Assembly: GCF_030273125.1 (NCBI RefSeq)
Contig: NC_081526.1
Coordinates: 38,659,105-38,723,104, forward strand
DNA: 64,000 bases
Direction of reading: 5' to 3'
Source of the DNA: Centropristis striata
Taxonomy: Eukaryota; Chordata; Actinopteri; Perciformes; Serranidae
In this document: positions 1 through 12,900 of the stretch, piece after piece
How the letters are laid out: each line of letters opens with the position of its first letter
How positions within the stretch are numbered: position 1 is the stretch's first letter
Position numbers and translations under genes: made by a program
Notes under the pieces: generated by a model
The model's database searches: none
What the model saw: only the letters and a program-made list of their open reading frames with translations
What the model was told of the DNA's origin: nothing

Positions 1-764
1 CAGCACAAGGCATATCGCTGAAACATAACAAAGAATCCCCTTTAATTTGTGAAATACTAAACAATCCCTGCATGAATATGTGACACACCCTCCCCCGGAT
101 GTGCTGAATCTGCTGCCCAGCTCCTCCTGACTCTTTTGCACCTCTCTCCACTCGCTTTCTGTCTCACATCTCCTCACAGACTTCCCTGTCTCTGCCTCTG
201 TCAGCACACAGCTCAACACTGGCCTCTTTGATGAATCTGGCCAAAAACAGCCTGCTGGTGATTTACTCTGGCATGCATACACATACACACATGCACACAC
301 AGGTGTGGGGCAAATGTCATGTTGGGTGAATTAAAACAGTGTTTTAGTTTTTAGTGAAGGCAGCGTGTTGGCAGTACGAGCACCTTCAAAGACACAGAGA
401 GGATCAAAATGTCGGGCAGAAGAGTGGTGAACCTGTAAACAGAGAGCCGAGGCCAGCAGACCAATGAAACAGGAAACACGTCAGTTATGGGAATTAACCA
501 GGACAACATGGAAAAGCGAAACAACTTTAACGCCTAAGGATTAATAAAATCATATTTTGATGTTTAACCCTCTTCAGGGCATTATATTCTCCTCACAACT
601 GAGTCACTGTGGGCAGATTCTTCACTACAATATAAAAGTCCTGCACAAAGAAATCTCTATACACACATTTTCAATCGCCTGCAAGTGTTTTCAATATTGA
701 AAAAGCAACAACAAAGAAATGGCTTCACATACTGTCCATGTAGAACTATTTACATTTTTTTCCC

Positions 765-860
765 CCCAAACTCTGCTTACAACCGCTTGTCCTCTCCTCT
801 CTGCTCTGTGTAAACAGCCCAAGTTTCACTGAATTTTTGTCACATGACTGTTAAGCTTAG
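765..860 (+). repeat. left piece of a dispersed repeat (copies at 1940, 19.9 and 42.1 kb)
   Basis: The segment with ctctgctctgtgtaaacag and tgtcacatgactgtt recurs at 42090-42245 and inverted near 19990-20050. In the 42-kb copy the next part of the repeat is the ggatctggttcgtgc block, which here lies 1.1 kb away at 1950. The intervening DNA, including the minisatellite, therefore splits this copy. Confidence 0.55.
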
Positions 861-1084
861 CTGTTAAAACTGCAAAGTGAGAAAGAATGACAGTAAAGTG
901 TTTACCCTTTATGTCAGCTCGCTATGAGCAGTCTCAATGAATTTACTATAAATATCACAATACGGGCACACAATATATATATATACATAGGGCCAGCTGG
1001 TTTGACTATGGAGAAGCGAATGATGGCAGCAACCAATCAGGAGGAGGATCAGAGTCCAATATGTACCTACCCTTTCTGTTTAGA

Positions 1085-1934
1085 TGAATTGCTGGCGTGT
1101 TGTGTGAATTGCTGGTGTGTTGTGTGAATTGCTGTTGTGTTGCATGAATTGCTGGTGCGTTGTGTGATTTGCTGGTGTGTTTTTGGTGAATTGCTGGTGT
1201 GTTTTTGATGAATTGCTGATGTGTTTTTGGTGAATTGCTGGTGTGTTGTGTGAATTGCTGGTGTGTTGCGTGAATTGCTGGTGTGTTTTTGGTGAATTGC
1301 TGGTGTGTTGTGTGAATTGCTGGTGTGTTGTGTGAATTGCTGGTGTGTTGTGTGAATTGCTGGCGTGTTGTGTGAATTGCTGGTGTGTTTTTGGTGAATT
1401 GCTGGTGTGTTGTGTGAATTGCTGGTGTGTTGTGTGAATTGCTGGTGTGTTGTGTGAATTGCTGGTGTGTTGTATGAATTGCTGGTGTGTTGTGTGAATT
1501 GCTGGTGTGTTGTGTGAATTGCTGGTGTGTTGTGTGAACTGCTGGTGTGTTGTGTGAATTGCTGGCGTGTTGTGTGAATTGCTGGCGTGTTGTGTGAATT
1601 GCTGGAGTGTTGTGTGAATTGCTGGTGTGTTGCGTGAATTGCTGGTGTGTTGTGTGAATTGCTGGCGTGTTGTGTGAATTGCTGGTGTGTTGTGTGAATT
1701 GCTGGCGTGTTGTGTGAATTGCTGGTGTGTTTTTGGTGAATTGCTGGTGTGTTGTATGAATTGCTGGTGTGTTGTGTGAATTGCTGGTGTGTTGTATGAA
1801 TTGCTGGTGTGTTGTGTGGATTGCTGGTGTGTTTTTGGTGAATTGCTGGTGTGTTGTATGAATTGCTGGTGTGTTTTTGATGAATTGCTGGCGTGTTGTG
1901 TGAATTGCTGGTGTGTTGTGTTAATTGCTGGCGT
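1085..1934 (+). repeat. 20-bp minisatellite, about 40 copies, in a ccdc80 intron
   Basis: The unit is gaattgctggtgtgttgtgt. Most units are 20 bp. A minority are about 22 bp, with gtgtgtttttggt in place of gtgtgttgtgt. Scattered single-base changes occur (gcgtgt, gtatga, gcgtga). Because the unit has no stop codon in any minus-strand frame, it produces a spurious 300-residue Thr/His/Gln/Asn-rich open frame. Confidence 0.95.
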
Positions 1935-1939
1935 AAAAA

Positions 1940-2060
1940 TGTAATGTTTTTTTATAGGATCTGGTTCGTGCCAATGATTCATTTTTGGCCAAATTTTAAA
2001 TGAGACATGTAGAATAAAGTTATTTTGATGAAATATCTATTTTAAGCTTTTATTTGGTCA
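1940..2060 (+). repeat. right piece of the dispersed repeat split by the minisatellite
   Basis: The segment ggatctggttcgtgc, followed by acatgtagaataaagt and a gaaatatc block, matches 42300-42390 in the same order and 19860-19940 inverted. With 765-860 it forms one interrupted copy. Confidence 0.6.
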
Positions 2061-2342
2061 TTCTCTCAGTTTGAAGCCTTCACAGCACATGATTTATTCA
2101 AGGACTGTCTAAAATTTGAAAATCTGAAAAATAATTCCACTTTTTACTTGTTTCTCACTATGATAAATGGTGTTATTTTGGTGATTTTATTTTAAAGAAA
2201 ACATGTCTTTCAAGCAGCAGGTTGTGGGATTCAGAAGGTTAAAATACAACAGCATGCTTAAAGATCTTTTATAATCTGTCCCAATTCAGGAGCTGAATCC
2301 TTCAAAAGTTCTGTCTCTTAGAAGAAATGAAGCGGTCCTCAC

Positions 2343-2479
2343 CTTAACTCTCATGTCGGCGTCGGTGAGGACCATGTAGAAGTCATCATGGGTCATGCTG
2401 AACTCTTTCCTCAGCTCTGTGATCAGATCCTGGTTCACCAGGTCCTCCTGACGAAGACCCTTCATGGGTTTGTCATTTT
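2343..2479 (-). CDS. ccdc80: ccdc80 coding exon: domain 2, last exon visible
   Basis: Acceptor ctttcttccag|AAAATGAC and donor GTTAAG|gtgagg bound 137 nt, phase 1 in and phase 0 out. It reads ENDKPMKGLRQEDLVNQDL then ITELRKEFSMTHDDFYMVLTDADMRVK. In the family the next residues begin an FYEVP-type segment, which is not encoded in 1-2342. At least one more exon must therefore lie to the left, and the following intron is longer than 2.3 kb. Confidence 0.95.
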
Positions 2480-3111
2480 CTGGAAGAAAGAGAGGCAGCG
2501 GTAAGACACTGAAACTGTTTCTATTCACACTATTTGATTTTTTAAGGTAAAGGTCTGACAAATAAAAGCTCTTACACAACTGAAATAAAATCACAAAACT
2601 GTCAGACTTCTTCTCATGTTGAATGAAGTCCAATTGTGATGATTCGTTCCCCGCCAAATAAACCATAATAACAAAAACACAGAGTGCAGCTCTGAAACAT
2701 TGGAGCAAAATTTGTTTTCCGTTGCTAAACTCAAAGCAATTTCCTTTTGAATAAAGTGTCTGACCTGAAGGTGAAGTGGACTCTGCAAACTGTGAATCAA
2801 AGAAAACTGGACAAATAGTCTAGACGGAATTGTCCAAAAAGTGAAAGTGAGGAGCATTTATGGGTACAAGTCAGGAACCGGCCTACTTTACTTATTTCAA
2901 GGGTGCTGAATAAAAAAAAAATGGTTCCCAAGCGAAATTTTTAGTTTTAGACTCTCATTTGCATATCAAAATGGCCAAATTGCCCATCTTGCTCAGTCGT
3001 TGGACCATTTCCCCTTAGTTTTTTTGTAAGTAGCCAATCAAAGATGAGGAAATTAGGTTTCTGGATCTATAGTCTAGAGTCAGAGCAAGGATATAGTGGA
3101 GGCTCAGTGTC

Positions 3112-3146
<35 letters not shown>

Positions 3147-3893
3147 AAATACCAACTTTTAAGGTGAAAATAAGCATTATTTGTGTCATTTTTTAAGGCC
3201 GACATAAATATTCAATCAATATCACTTTCAAATGTTCCAGTTGGTATTTTGCATATATATATATGCATAAAAAAGACACTGAGCCTCCACTATATCCTTG
3301 CTCTGACTCTAGACTATAGATCCAGAAACTTAATTTCCTCATCTTTGATTGCCTACTTACAAAAAAACTAAGGGGAAATGGTCCAATGACTGTGCATGAT
3401 GGGCAATTTGGTGGCCATTTGATACAAATTAGAAGGTTTTTTTTTGGACTCAGCACCCTTGAGATATGTAAGGTAGGCCGGTTCCTGACTTGTACCCATA
3501 AATGCTCCTCACTTCTTATAGGAGGCCTTTTTTCTGAAATCCGTCTAGACTAAAAGAGCAGCTTTTATTTCCTCAGACCTGGCATCACAAATCTACTGTA
3601 GCTGGAGTTCATACAGACCATCGAAAACCCTCTCACCACCACTCCCTCCATGCATGTGCAAACACACACACAGGGCACAGAGCGGTGTGTTTCTGTGGAC
3701 GCTTCACACACACACTGTGTGCTGTAATGTGTGAGGAAAACCCCGGCTAATGCTAGAGACAGCACACACTGAAAAAACACAAACAAACTCTCATCCAACA
3801 CATGCTGACGACCAAACAGGCAACTGGATGAGGTCACCCTGAACTGAGGGAGGGGCCACACTGAAAGAACTAGCTGTTTGTATACAGTACAAG

Positions 3894-3926
<33 letters not shown>

Positions 3927-6900
3927 ACCCTCTGGCCGGTACTTGGAACAAAAGTGTAAGCGAGTCCTGCTGACGTCACTGCGACTCTTTTTCCAGCATT
4001 CCTGCTGGATAAAACCTTGTTGTCATGCGGAGTGACAGACTCATAAAGTTTTACAAAGTGGGTTTGCATGTCCTGAAGTTAACACACACTAACCAAAGCC
4101 TCGGTTTTGAGACGGCCATAAAATGTCTCAAAATAGGAAAGGGCCGCCAAGCACAAATGACACAGCGCATTTCATAAAAAACAGCAGCGGTTTTGTTCCT
4201 TTTGAAGGAGTTGCTCTAAGCTTTTTAATAAAAAGGGATGTATTCAAAAGCTGGCATTAATGCATGTGTGTGTGTCAAGGCTATTATAGTTAACGAAAAC
4301 TAACAAAATAACGAAAACTAAAATTGAAAAAACATTTTTGTTAACTGAAATAAAAATAAAAACTAGAGTTTTTAAAAAAACGATAACTAACTGAAACTGT
4401 ATTTTGTGGTTACAAAACTAACTAAAACTAACTAAAATTATAGTGAAAATGTCCTTAGTTTTCGTCTTTGTCAACTTTTTTCATTCATAATTCAGTGTTT
4501 CTATTTGAACATGCAACACATGGTGAATATGTTTACTGAGACTGGGATGTTTACACTAGAACCAAAATACAAAACACCCAGAACTGTAAGAGTTAATAAC
4601 CTTATTGAGGCTGAGATGATAAACCAAAGGAAATGAAGGCACATACCCATTACAAAAAAACTAAAACAAACATTAAAACTAATAAAAACTAAACTCAAAC
4701 TAAGCATTTTCAAAAACTAAAAACTAAACTAAAACTAGAAAACTCACTCTAAAAACTGACTAAACTAACTGAATTTGAAAACAAAAATTCACAACGAAAT
4801 TAAAACTAAAACTAATGAAAAATCCCAAACTATTATAACCTTGGTGTGTGTGTGTGTGTGTGTGTAAGATGAATTAAAAGCCTCATGAGTGAAGTTTCAA
4901 TTTTTTTTAAATTATGAAGCTGGTCTAGGTGCATTCAGAAACTGCACCTTTAAACGAGTCGTCAGGGCCCAAAACTATCAAAACATATAGTCAGAAAGTG
5001 TCTTTTACATACATTCCCCGGCTGCAATGATGATGCAGAGATATGGAGATGGCAGATGCAGAAGAAACATAAACCAATCAGAGCAGACTGGCTTTTATCA
5101 GAAAGGGATCTTAAAGAGACAGGCGCTGAAATAGAGCATTTCAGACAGTGTAAATACAGGTAGGCTATGTTTACGCACACACAGTATAAGAAAAATAATG
5201 TTTTTTTGAAGATTTTGAAGATTAAAGCATGTGCAGTAAGCACAGTAGGGCTGGGCAATATCACAATATATATAGTCAAGGATTTATGATTGTGATTTTC
5301 AATAGTTTCACCAGACATTTCTGTTGGACTAATGTTGTTGTTAATTAACCAGTTTACTTGCCTTTTTTGTATCTCATAGTAAACCTCCAATCACTACTGA
5401 TGTATATAACTCAAAAGCAGCTGAAAATGTACTTTAAAGGCCAAGTTTCTGGGAAACATGTTTATTTCTTGCTGAGAGTTATATCAGTAGATTAAAACTC
5501 CTCTCTTCATGCAACTTTGAGTCCTTAAAATGCATTGCTATAAAACAAAATGCAAATGTATTTACTCCTGGAATAAAGTCACAGTTTAAACCTGGTTTGT
5601 GTTGTGAAATTAAACAAAACTACTTGGTTAGGTTTATATATAGTCAAAACAATATTAATACACCACATATATATTTCTCTATATTGTCTCTATCATATAC
5701 TTGAAAACCCAGTGGCTGAACTGTGTTACAGCATTATTAATATCATTTGTACATCACTTTTGTTCTGATTTTTGCTCATGGGAATGACGATAGAGAAAAC
5801 CACAGAGGCTCCATGTAAGGCAGACATGTTCCTGTGTGTTTAAGATGATGCACAAGGAAGGATTGTATCCTGACTGTGGTTCCTCCTCCTCCACTCTACT
5901 TTAAATAACTCAACTGTCTCATATCTTACAGGAAGACCCACACACTGCTGACTCAGCAGCAGACAGTGACTTGTAAAGATTGACCTTTTTTCGGTCACAT
6001 TTCCACTAAATGACTTGCTCCTTATGATGGTCAGAGGGAGAAATGTTACTGTGTGAATGTTCTGGCCAGCAGAGGCCACGTCTGCTGTCCTGTCCTCATC
6101 TTACCTTCCTTGCATCATGTCAAACTAGATGCTTTATGCAGCAAAGTCTATCATTCAGACTGCACACTGACTCTGCCAAAGCCACAGCACTGTGTTCTTT
6201 TCTGTGCAGGTGATAATACACCGAGCTCACTTCTGATTCCTGTGTGACGTTAATGTGCATGTAATCCTGTGGTGACAGTATATCACTATGAAACGCTGCA
6301 CTTTCATTGTATTTTTAAAACTTATTGACTTACGTATTGTCTGACTGTTTGTCAGAAGGATTACAGAAACACCATTTTTATGAAACTTGGTATAAGGCTG
6401 TAGCACGGGCTGTTGAAATACCCATTACATTTTGGAGCAGATGTGAATCAAAGGGCAGATACACCGATTCATTTTTGCTTTCAGTAAGATTACAAGACTG
6501 CTGCATTTATGTGGTGTCAGAATAATGGGAAAAATCTGTTTCCCAATTACATTTTTTTGGCTCATTTGCTCTTTTTAGTCATGCAAATATTGGAAACAGC
6601 TATTGTGTAATAAAAATACAAATTTGACATAAAAAAAATACTTCCCAACTCTGGAAATGGGACAGTCTGAGCATGTGAATGCACCAATGGCTTTTGAGAT
6701 GTGTAATCTCCGAGTGCCATTCTAGTTATTCAGTTGCTATATTAACAATATTTAGTTTGAGAGTTTCAGTTTAGAGCATGTTAGAACTTTACAGACTGAG
6801 AAAGATGCAGCGCTGACAGCAGCAAACTAAAGCTCCGTTTACATGATGACGGTCTGAACAGAAGACGCAAAAGTGGCGTCTCGTCTTCACTTTTTATTCC

Positions 6901-9900
6901 TCGTTTAGACGAGCGTTTTCAGGAGGAAATCTGCTGCATACGGTGACGCAAAAGTGTGTGAAATTGGATTGTATGCAGCCAGGCGGCATCACTTAAAGCC
7001 ATAAGAGCATCTTTGGGCATGCAGAAGTTTTCACGCCACACATTTTCATCAGCTACTCCTTCCACAAAGTTCTCCTCCATCACTAGATCTCCCAGGTCTC
7101 GTTCACAGCCGTCTGGCTCCTCCCACCAATCGCTGCATCCAGAATGTGATGGAGGTAATTCCAGATCCTTCTCTGTTCACTAATACTATCTGTACATATC
7201 CTGGACATTTGGTGGAAAGACTCCTGTAAGTTTATTAGAGCTGCCAGAGCAGCTTGAAGGTCCCACCATGGAAATAATCCCACGTTTCTTTATTTCCTGT
7301 CCTGGAGCATGTATGTGACGTAAACACATACGTGACGTGAGCAGATCAGATCAGAGTTTTGTGTCTTGTCAGTGTAGACGACACGCTACGGAGGAGAGGA
7401 TTACACTTTTACACTTTGGAGGCTGGTTTCAGATTTTTGCGTTTTTAAGCCCCAAAAACGCCGTCACCGTCTAAACGAAAGGCACTTCACATAAAATATT
7501 TTGTCGTTTTTACCCGCAAGCGTCCTCGTGTAAACGGGGCCTAAAGCTCTCTTCACTGTCAGAGTAAAACTTGGTGCTTCAGATTCTTCTAAACAGTTAT
7601 TCTGAGGAGGTGCATGACTCTGATGGTTCTGCAGAGGAAGCAGTCTTTATGCAGTTTTAATAGGTTTGGGACCTGACAACTGCAAGCATCTCTTTCACAA
7701 CGTATTTCAGCTACAAGCAAACGCCTTTTGAACCTTCCCATCACCCAATGAGAAAGTTGAAACTGCGAGGAGACACTCACCCAGCTGGTAGTGGTCTATT
7801 TTCATGGTGGAGTTGGTGAGAGAGCCGAAGATGGTGATGATGGAGACTTTCCTGATGGCCATTTCACACACAGACTCCAGGTACTCATCCCTCTGCTGAA
7901 CATACATGGTGTGCTCCTCGCTGGGCGACGTAATCAGCTGGAGGAAGGGAGGGAGGTTAGAGTGTCAATGAAAAAATGCACACACACACATATACACCCA
8001 CACACACACACAGAGCGCTGCAGAGGTGATGTTTACATTAACCTGCAGGCGGAGGATGGGGCATATTTTCCCAGCAACCCGCAGCACTGCTGTGATTAGA
8101 ATCTATACTGGCTGCAAAACAGAGACACACAGTCTGTTAGCACACAGCTGAGCAGCCTGACAGAGATTTGTTCCACACACTCTGTGTCTGTTCATATCAC
8201 AAACCACTTCAGTGTGATCATAAAACTGTGGTAATATAGAAAATAAGAGCGGAAACAAGTTAATGATTTAATGTCCCAAATCACCAGGGTGTTCACCCGT
8301 TTGTTGACCGTTAAAACAATAATCAACAATAGATTATTTATCCAGATGGGGAGATTTGTTGGCTTTCAGAAGTTTCTTAACTTCCCAGTTCTCTGTTTTG
8401 GAAAATAAACTTAATCTTATTGGAGTAACAATCCACTGTAGATGACCTCGTCCTGCTCCACAAGTCATTCTGTCTGAAACCTGAAATCTGTTCAACTGTG
8501 AAAGCCAAGACAAGTAGTTTCACCAAGGATTTATGTTTGTGATTTTCAATAGTTTCACCAGACATTTCTGTTGGACTAATGTTGTTGTTAATTAACCAGT
8601 TTATTTGCCTTTTTTGTATCTCATAGTAAACTTCCAATCACTACTGATGTACTGTATATAACTCAAAAGCACCTGAAAATGTACTTTAAAGGCCAAGTTT
8701 TTGGGAAATGTGTTTATTTCTTGCTGAGAGTTATATCAGTAGATTAAAACTCCTCTCTTCAAAAGTCGTATTGCCCCAAATATCCAAGTATTCCTTAAAA
8801 GCTGCTGTGTGTAAGTGGATGGATATGTGCAGTTTAATAATGCTGCTGTGTGTGAGCACTAATATTTTCCCCTGGCTGCAGCCTGAGCAGCAGATGTGCC
8901 AGGCCAGAGAGAGGTAGTGAGTTATGTCATGCTCTCACCAGCAGCCGCCTCCTGTTCTCAAAGTAGTCCAGGAAGGAGGCCAGAGACCCTTTGGGCGGGG
9001 GCGTGGGCCTCTTGGTGGGCTTGGGGTACTCCTCTTTCTCAGGGTACTTTGACAGCTTCTTTCCATTTTTCTTTCCCCCGATCTTCTTCCCTCCTCTCCG
9101 CTCGGCTTTCTTGGCAGCCTTGTCGTTCTTCTTCTTCTTCTTGTCGTGCTTGTCGTGTTTCCCCTTCACCTTCTTGGTGGGACTGATGTCGGTGAAGGTT
9201 TCTGTCTCTTCTACATCGCTAACCGTCGGTCTGCTCGGCTCGTACCTGTCCTCGTACTCGTTAGTCAACACCTGCAGAGATAAACATATGTTGTTTACTG
9301 CACTGTAAACGATTGTCTTGTAAATTAACAGTAAAATACTGGCAGCAGGGTTTCCAGCATTCTACTGTTAATTGTACAGTTCCTCTACTGTTATTTACTT
9401 TACAGTATGTTACTGTGATAAAACCACATACTGAATTACAGTAAAATCCTGCATTTCATTGATTTTTACAGTAGACTAAAACACAGTATAGTGCTGAAGC
9501 TAGTTGCAATATTGTTGCAGTATAATATAAAGTCATTTTTTGTAAATAGAGCATATTACTGTCTGAAAGCCAATTACTATGAATTAAGCGCTGTCTTCAC
9601 TGTAACCTCAGTCATTTTAATAAACCATATACTGAATGAGTTAGTTAAATAAAATACAGCCATTAAAAATGTGGACAAGAAGAGACTTAGAAAAAATCAT
9701 AGATATATATCATATAATTTATGGGAAACGGCAAGCTACCTACAAATATTGCCCAGAATGCATTGTTTTCTACAGTATAATAACTTTTTAATGGAAAACA
9801 GTATGTTACTGTCACAATTTGGCTGTTTTCTTACAGCAATTTGTTACAGTGTGAGTAATAAGAGTATATATGTTAAAACATTTCTTGTCCCATTGATTCC

Positions 9901-12900
9901 AGAGTCTGGTTTATATTTTCTGGCTCAGAATTCTCCTTGTACTTGAAGTGAAAGAGTAATTAATTTAGCAGTCAACATTAGAGAAACAAATCCAGTTACC
10001 ACTTCAGTTTTAAATCCATCTAAACTCTAATACTAACAAATAATGCTCTATTTATACATGACAAATAGACATAATCATTCAGGAAAAATGTGATATCAAG
10101 GCTGAAAAGATGGAGAAAATTCTGAAAAAAAATGTCAGTTTTTAAGAGAATTTAAGAGAATTCCACATTATATTAATTGTATTAATTGTCTGTTTGTGAG
10201 CAGGATTACAGGAACTGGGGCCAAGGGAGAACCCAATAAATTTAGGGGACGATCTAAATCACAATGCATTAATTATTTTAAAATAAAACTTAAATGTTTT
10301 CATTTTATTTCAAATTTTTAATTTTAAATTGCGAGAAAGCCCTTCTGGTTTAAATATGGTGTTAGAGCCATTTTGTACATTGTGGAGAAGCTGATAAATA
10401 ATTCAGATTTGTATTTCATAGTTCATAGTTCTTTATTGAGGTTGTAGGAATGGCTATTTGTTCGTAGGAATTGCACTCTTCTTATTGGCTGAGATGTGTG
10501 TAACGTCATAATTGCTTACTTTGTTTTAATTAGGATTATGGAGACGAGGAGAGCACACTAGTTTTTGACCGTGCTCATAATTATTATTATATTTTGGATT
10601 GCTGCAGTTTATTGTTTGTAATGCTCAAACGAAAGGTTTTCAATAAACCATAAGAAAGAAACTGTGGGATTTTTTCGGCTTAAGACACGCGTCAACTACA
10701 TCCTTACGCTCCATAATTGAAGTAAAACTAGACGGAGCCACACTAACATTAGTCAAAAACTATGCTCGTTGAGAAAACGGCGTATACGGACGGATACCTC
10801 TAAAGAAAGAAAGAAGATGGAACCAGCCAGACGCACGTTTTGGATGTGGATAAGCAGTGGTGGAAGAAGTATTCAGATCTCTTACTCAAGTAAAAGTACT
10901 AATACCACACTGTGAAATTACTCCACTACAAGTAAAAGTCCTGCATTCAAAACTTACTAAAGTAAAAGTACAAAAGAATCAGCATCAAAATGTACTTAAA
11001 GTATCAAAAGTAAAAGTATTGGCAATGCAGAATGGACTCACTCAGATTGTCCAAATATATTATTGTATTATTATTTTTGATGCATTTATGTAAGCTTTAA
11101 ATTTACTGTTGTCAAGGTAGGGCTAAGTTTAACTACTTAATATACCTTTGTGTGGTTTAATTAGTACAAATTTTAAATCTGTTATGTTTTATGTTAAATC
11201 TCGACCTGAAAAGTAACTAAAGTAACTAAAGCTGGCAGCTAAATGTAGTGGAGTAAAAAGTACAAGAGTTGCCTAAAAATGAAATGAAGTACAAGTAAAA
11301 AGTGACATAAAATGGAAATACTCAAGTAAAGTACAAGTTCCTCAAAACTGTACTTAAGTACAGTACTTGAGTAAATTTACTTAGTTACTTTCCACCACTG
11401 TGGATAAGCCACCACGAAGTGCGTAATTGTTAAGTTGCTCAAAGTTTGCATAGAATAAACCCGAGACTCTTTCAGCTCACCTTCTCCCCTCCAGTCTTCC
11501 TCCTGCTGGGTTTGGTCTTGGAGGGTTTGTGTGTGGAGGGCACCAGCCTTCTGTGTGGATCTCTGCTGTCCTTGTCCGTGCGGTTGTCTCCAGCCGGGGT
11601 GGTCTTAGCCGGGACCCTCTCCCTCTCTCTGCGGTTGTAGTAATACGGCTCGGCGGTGGTTCTGGGGACGGGGAGCCACAGGGCCGTGGTCTGGGCCCTG
11701 GTTGGTTTCTGTGTAGTGGTGGTGGTGGTGGTGGTTGGTCGTTTTGTGGTGGTTCTCCTGGTGGTTGTTGTGGTGGGCTTGGTGGTGGTTGTTGTTGCTT
11801 TGGTTGTGGTTGTTGTTGTGGCTTTAGTTGTGGTGGTGGTGGGCCTGGTTGTAGTTGTTGTTGTTGTGGTGGTTGTAGTTGTGGTGGTTGGTCGTGTGGT
11901 TGTTGTCGTGGTGGTCGTGGCAGCAGTGGTTGTTGTTGTCGGCTTTCTTAGGATCTTCTTCCTCTCTGGTAAAACTTGGAAATATAAATGATTGACATTT
12001 AGGGCAATAATGTAAGTTAGCACAACAAAGGAAGCCAGTTGTCTGCTCAAAAACAAGTTGGTGAGTTGTTGTTACTTATATCTTTAAGTTGGGGTTCACA
12101 ACAAGGGACAATAGTTCTGATAACTCTTATTTCTTTGTTGTGAAATGCGGGAAATCGGGGAAATTCGGTCATTAGCGAAAGCTAGCGGCTAACTGATGCT
12201 AGCGGCTAACTGGTGCTAGTGGCGCTGCTTGTTACAGCTACAAGAGTAGCCATTAGCGTATCAATGCTAACTCAAAATTGTGGTCGCAACATTAGCTGAC
12301 ATTTCATACAATCGTGCCAATTCAGCACATTGCAGAAGTTAGCAGAAGTAATGATTAAAAGTTATTACAATGTAAAATTATAAGTTCAAATATCTGAATT
12401 CAGAGTTGAGCAAACTCAAAAACAAAACTTAAAATATTTAGTTTAATATTTAGTAGTGCTCTCTGGTTTTCTTTCTACTGGAGTATCTACTGGTGCACAC
12501 ACACAGAAGGATAGACAATAGATACAGGATTTTCTTTCAATATTTACTATTTTGTGAACAAGTGCCTTGAGACAGAAGATTGATCCAACAATATTACATA
12601 AGTCTAATAAAGTTTAACTTAAAATGACTACTGCTATAATATTTGTGCAGTCTCTGTTAGGAGATTAAACCCAAACTATTTGCAGCTAGTTATGTCCACC
12701 AAGCAGGTTCTTTATAGTGCTATTTGTCAGGACTATTTGTCAGGACTATTTGTCAGGACTAAGGAAAAACTACTGTCCCAATTTTCATGAAACTTTGTGG
12801 AAGGATGAAACATGAGTAAAGGAAGAACCCATTACATTTTGGAGCGGGTCCGAAACACATGGCGGATACAGAATCAGAATCAGAAATATGAGTTCTCATG

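Noticed and set aside
1..760. Search for the remaining ccdc80 exons (third domain)
   Set aside because: No minus-strand segment here resembles the expected continuation. The missing exons must lie outside the window.
1085..1934. CRISPR-like regular repeat array
   Set aside because: Units are contiguous with no unique spacers, and this is vertebrate DNA.
1080..1982. 300-residue minus-strand open frame rich in Thr, His, Gln and Asn
   Set aside because: It is entirely the 20-bp minisatellite, which lacks stop codons. It has no start context and lies inside a ccdc80 intron.
10430..10846. Possible solo LTR (aataaa, CpG-rich segment, proximity to an exon)
   Set aside because: No matching TG...CA ends, target duplication or second LTR could be identified.
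11529..11991. Gly/Cys-rich and Val-rich + strand open frames
   Set aside because: They are the antisense of the Thr-tract exon of ccdc80.
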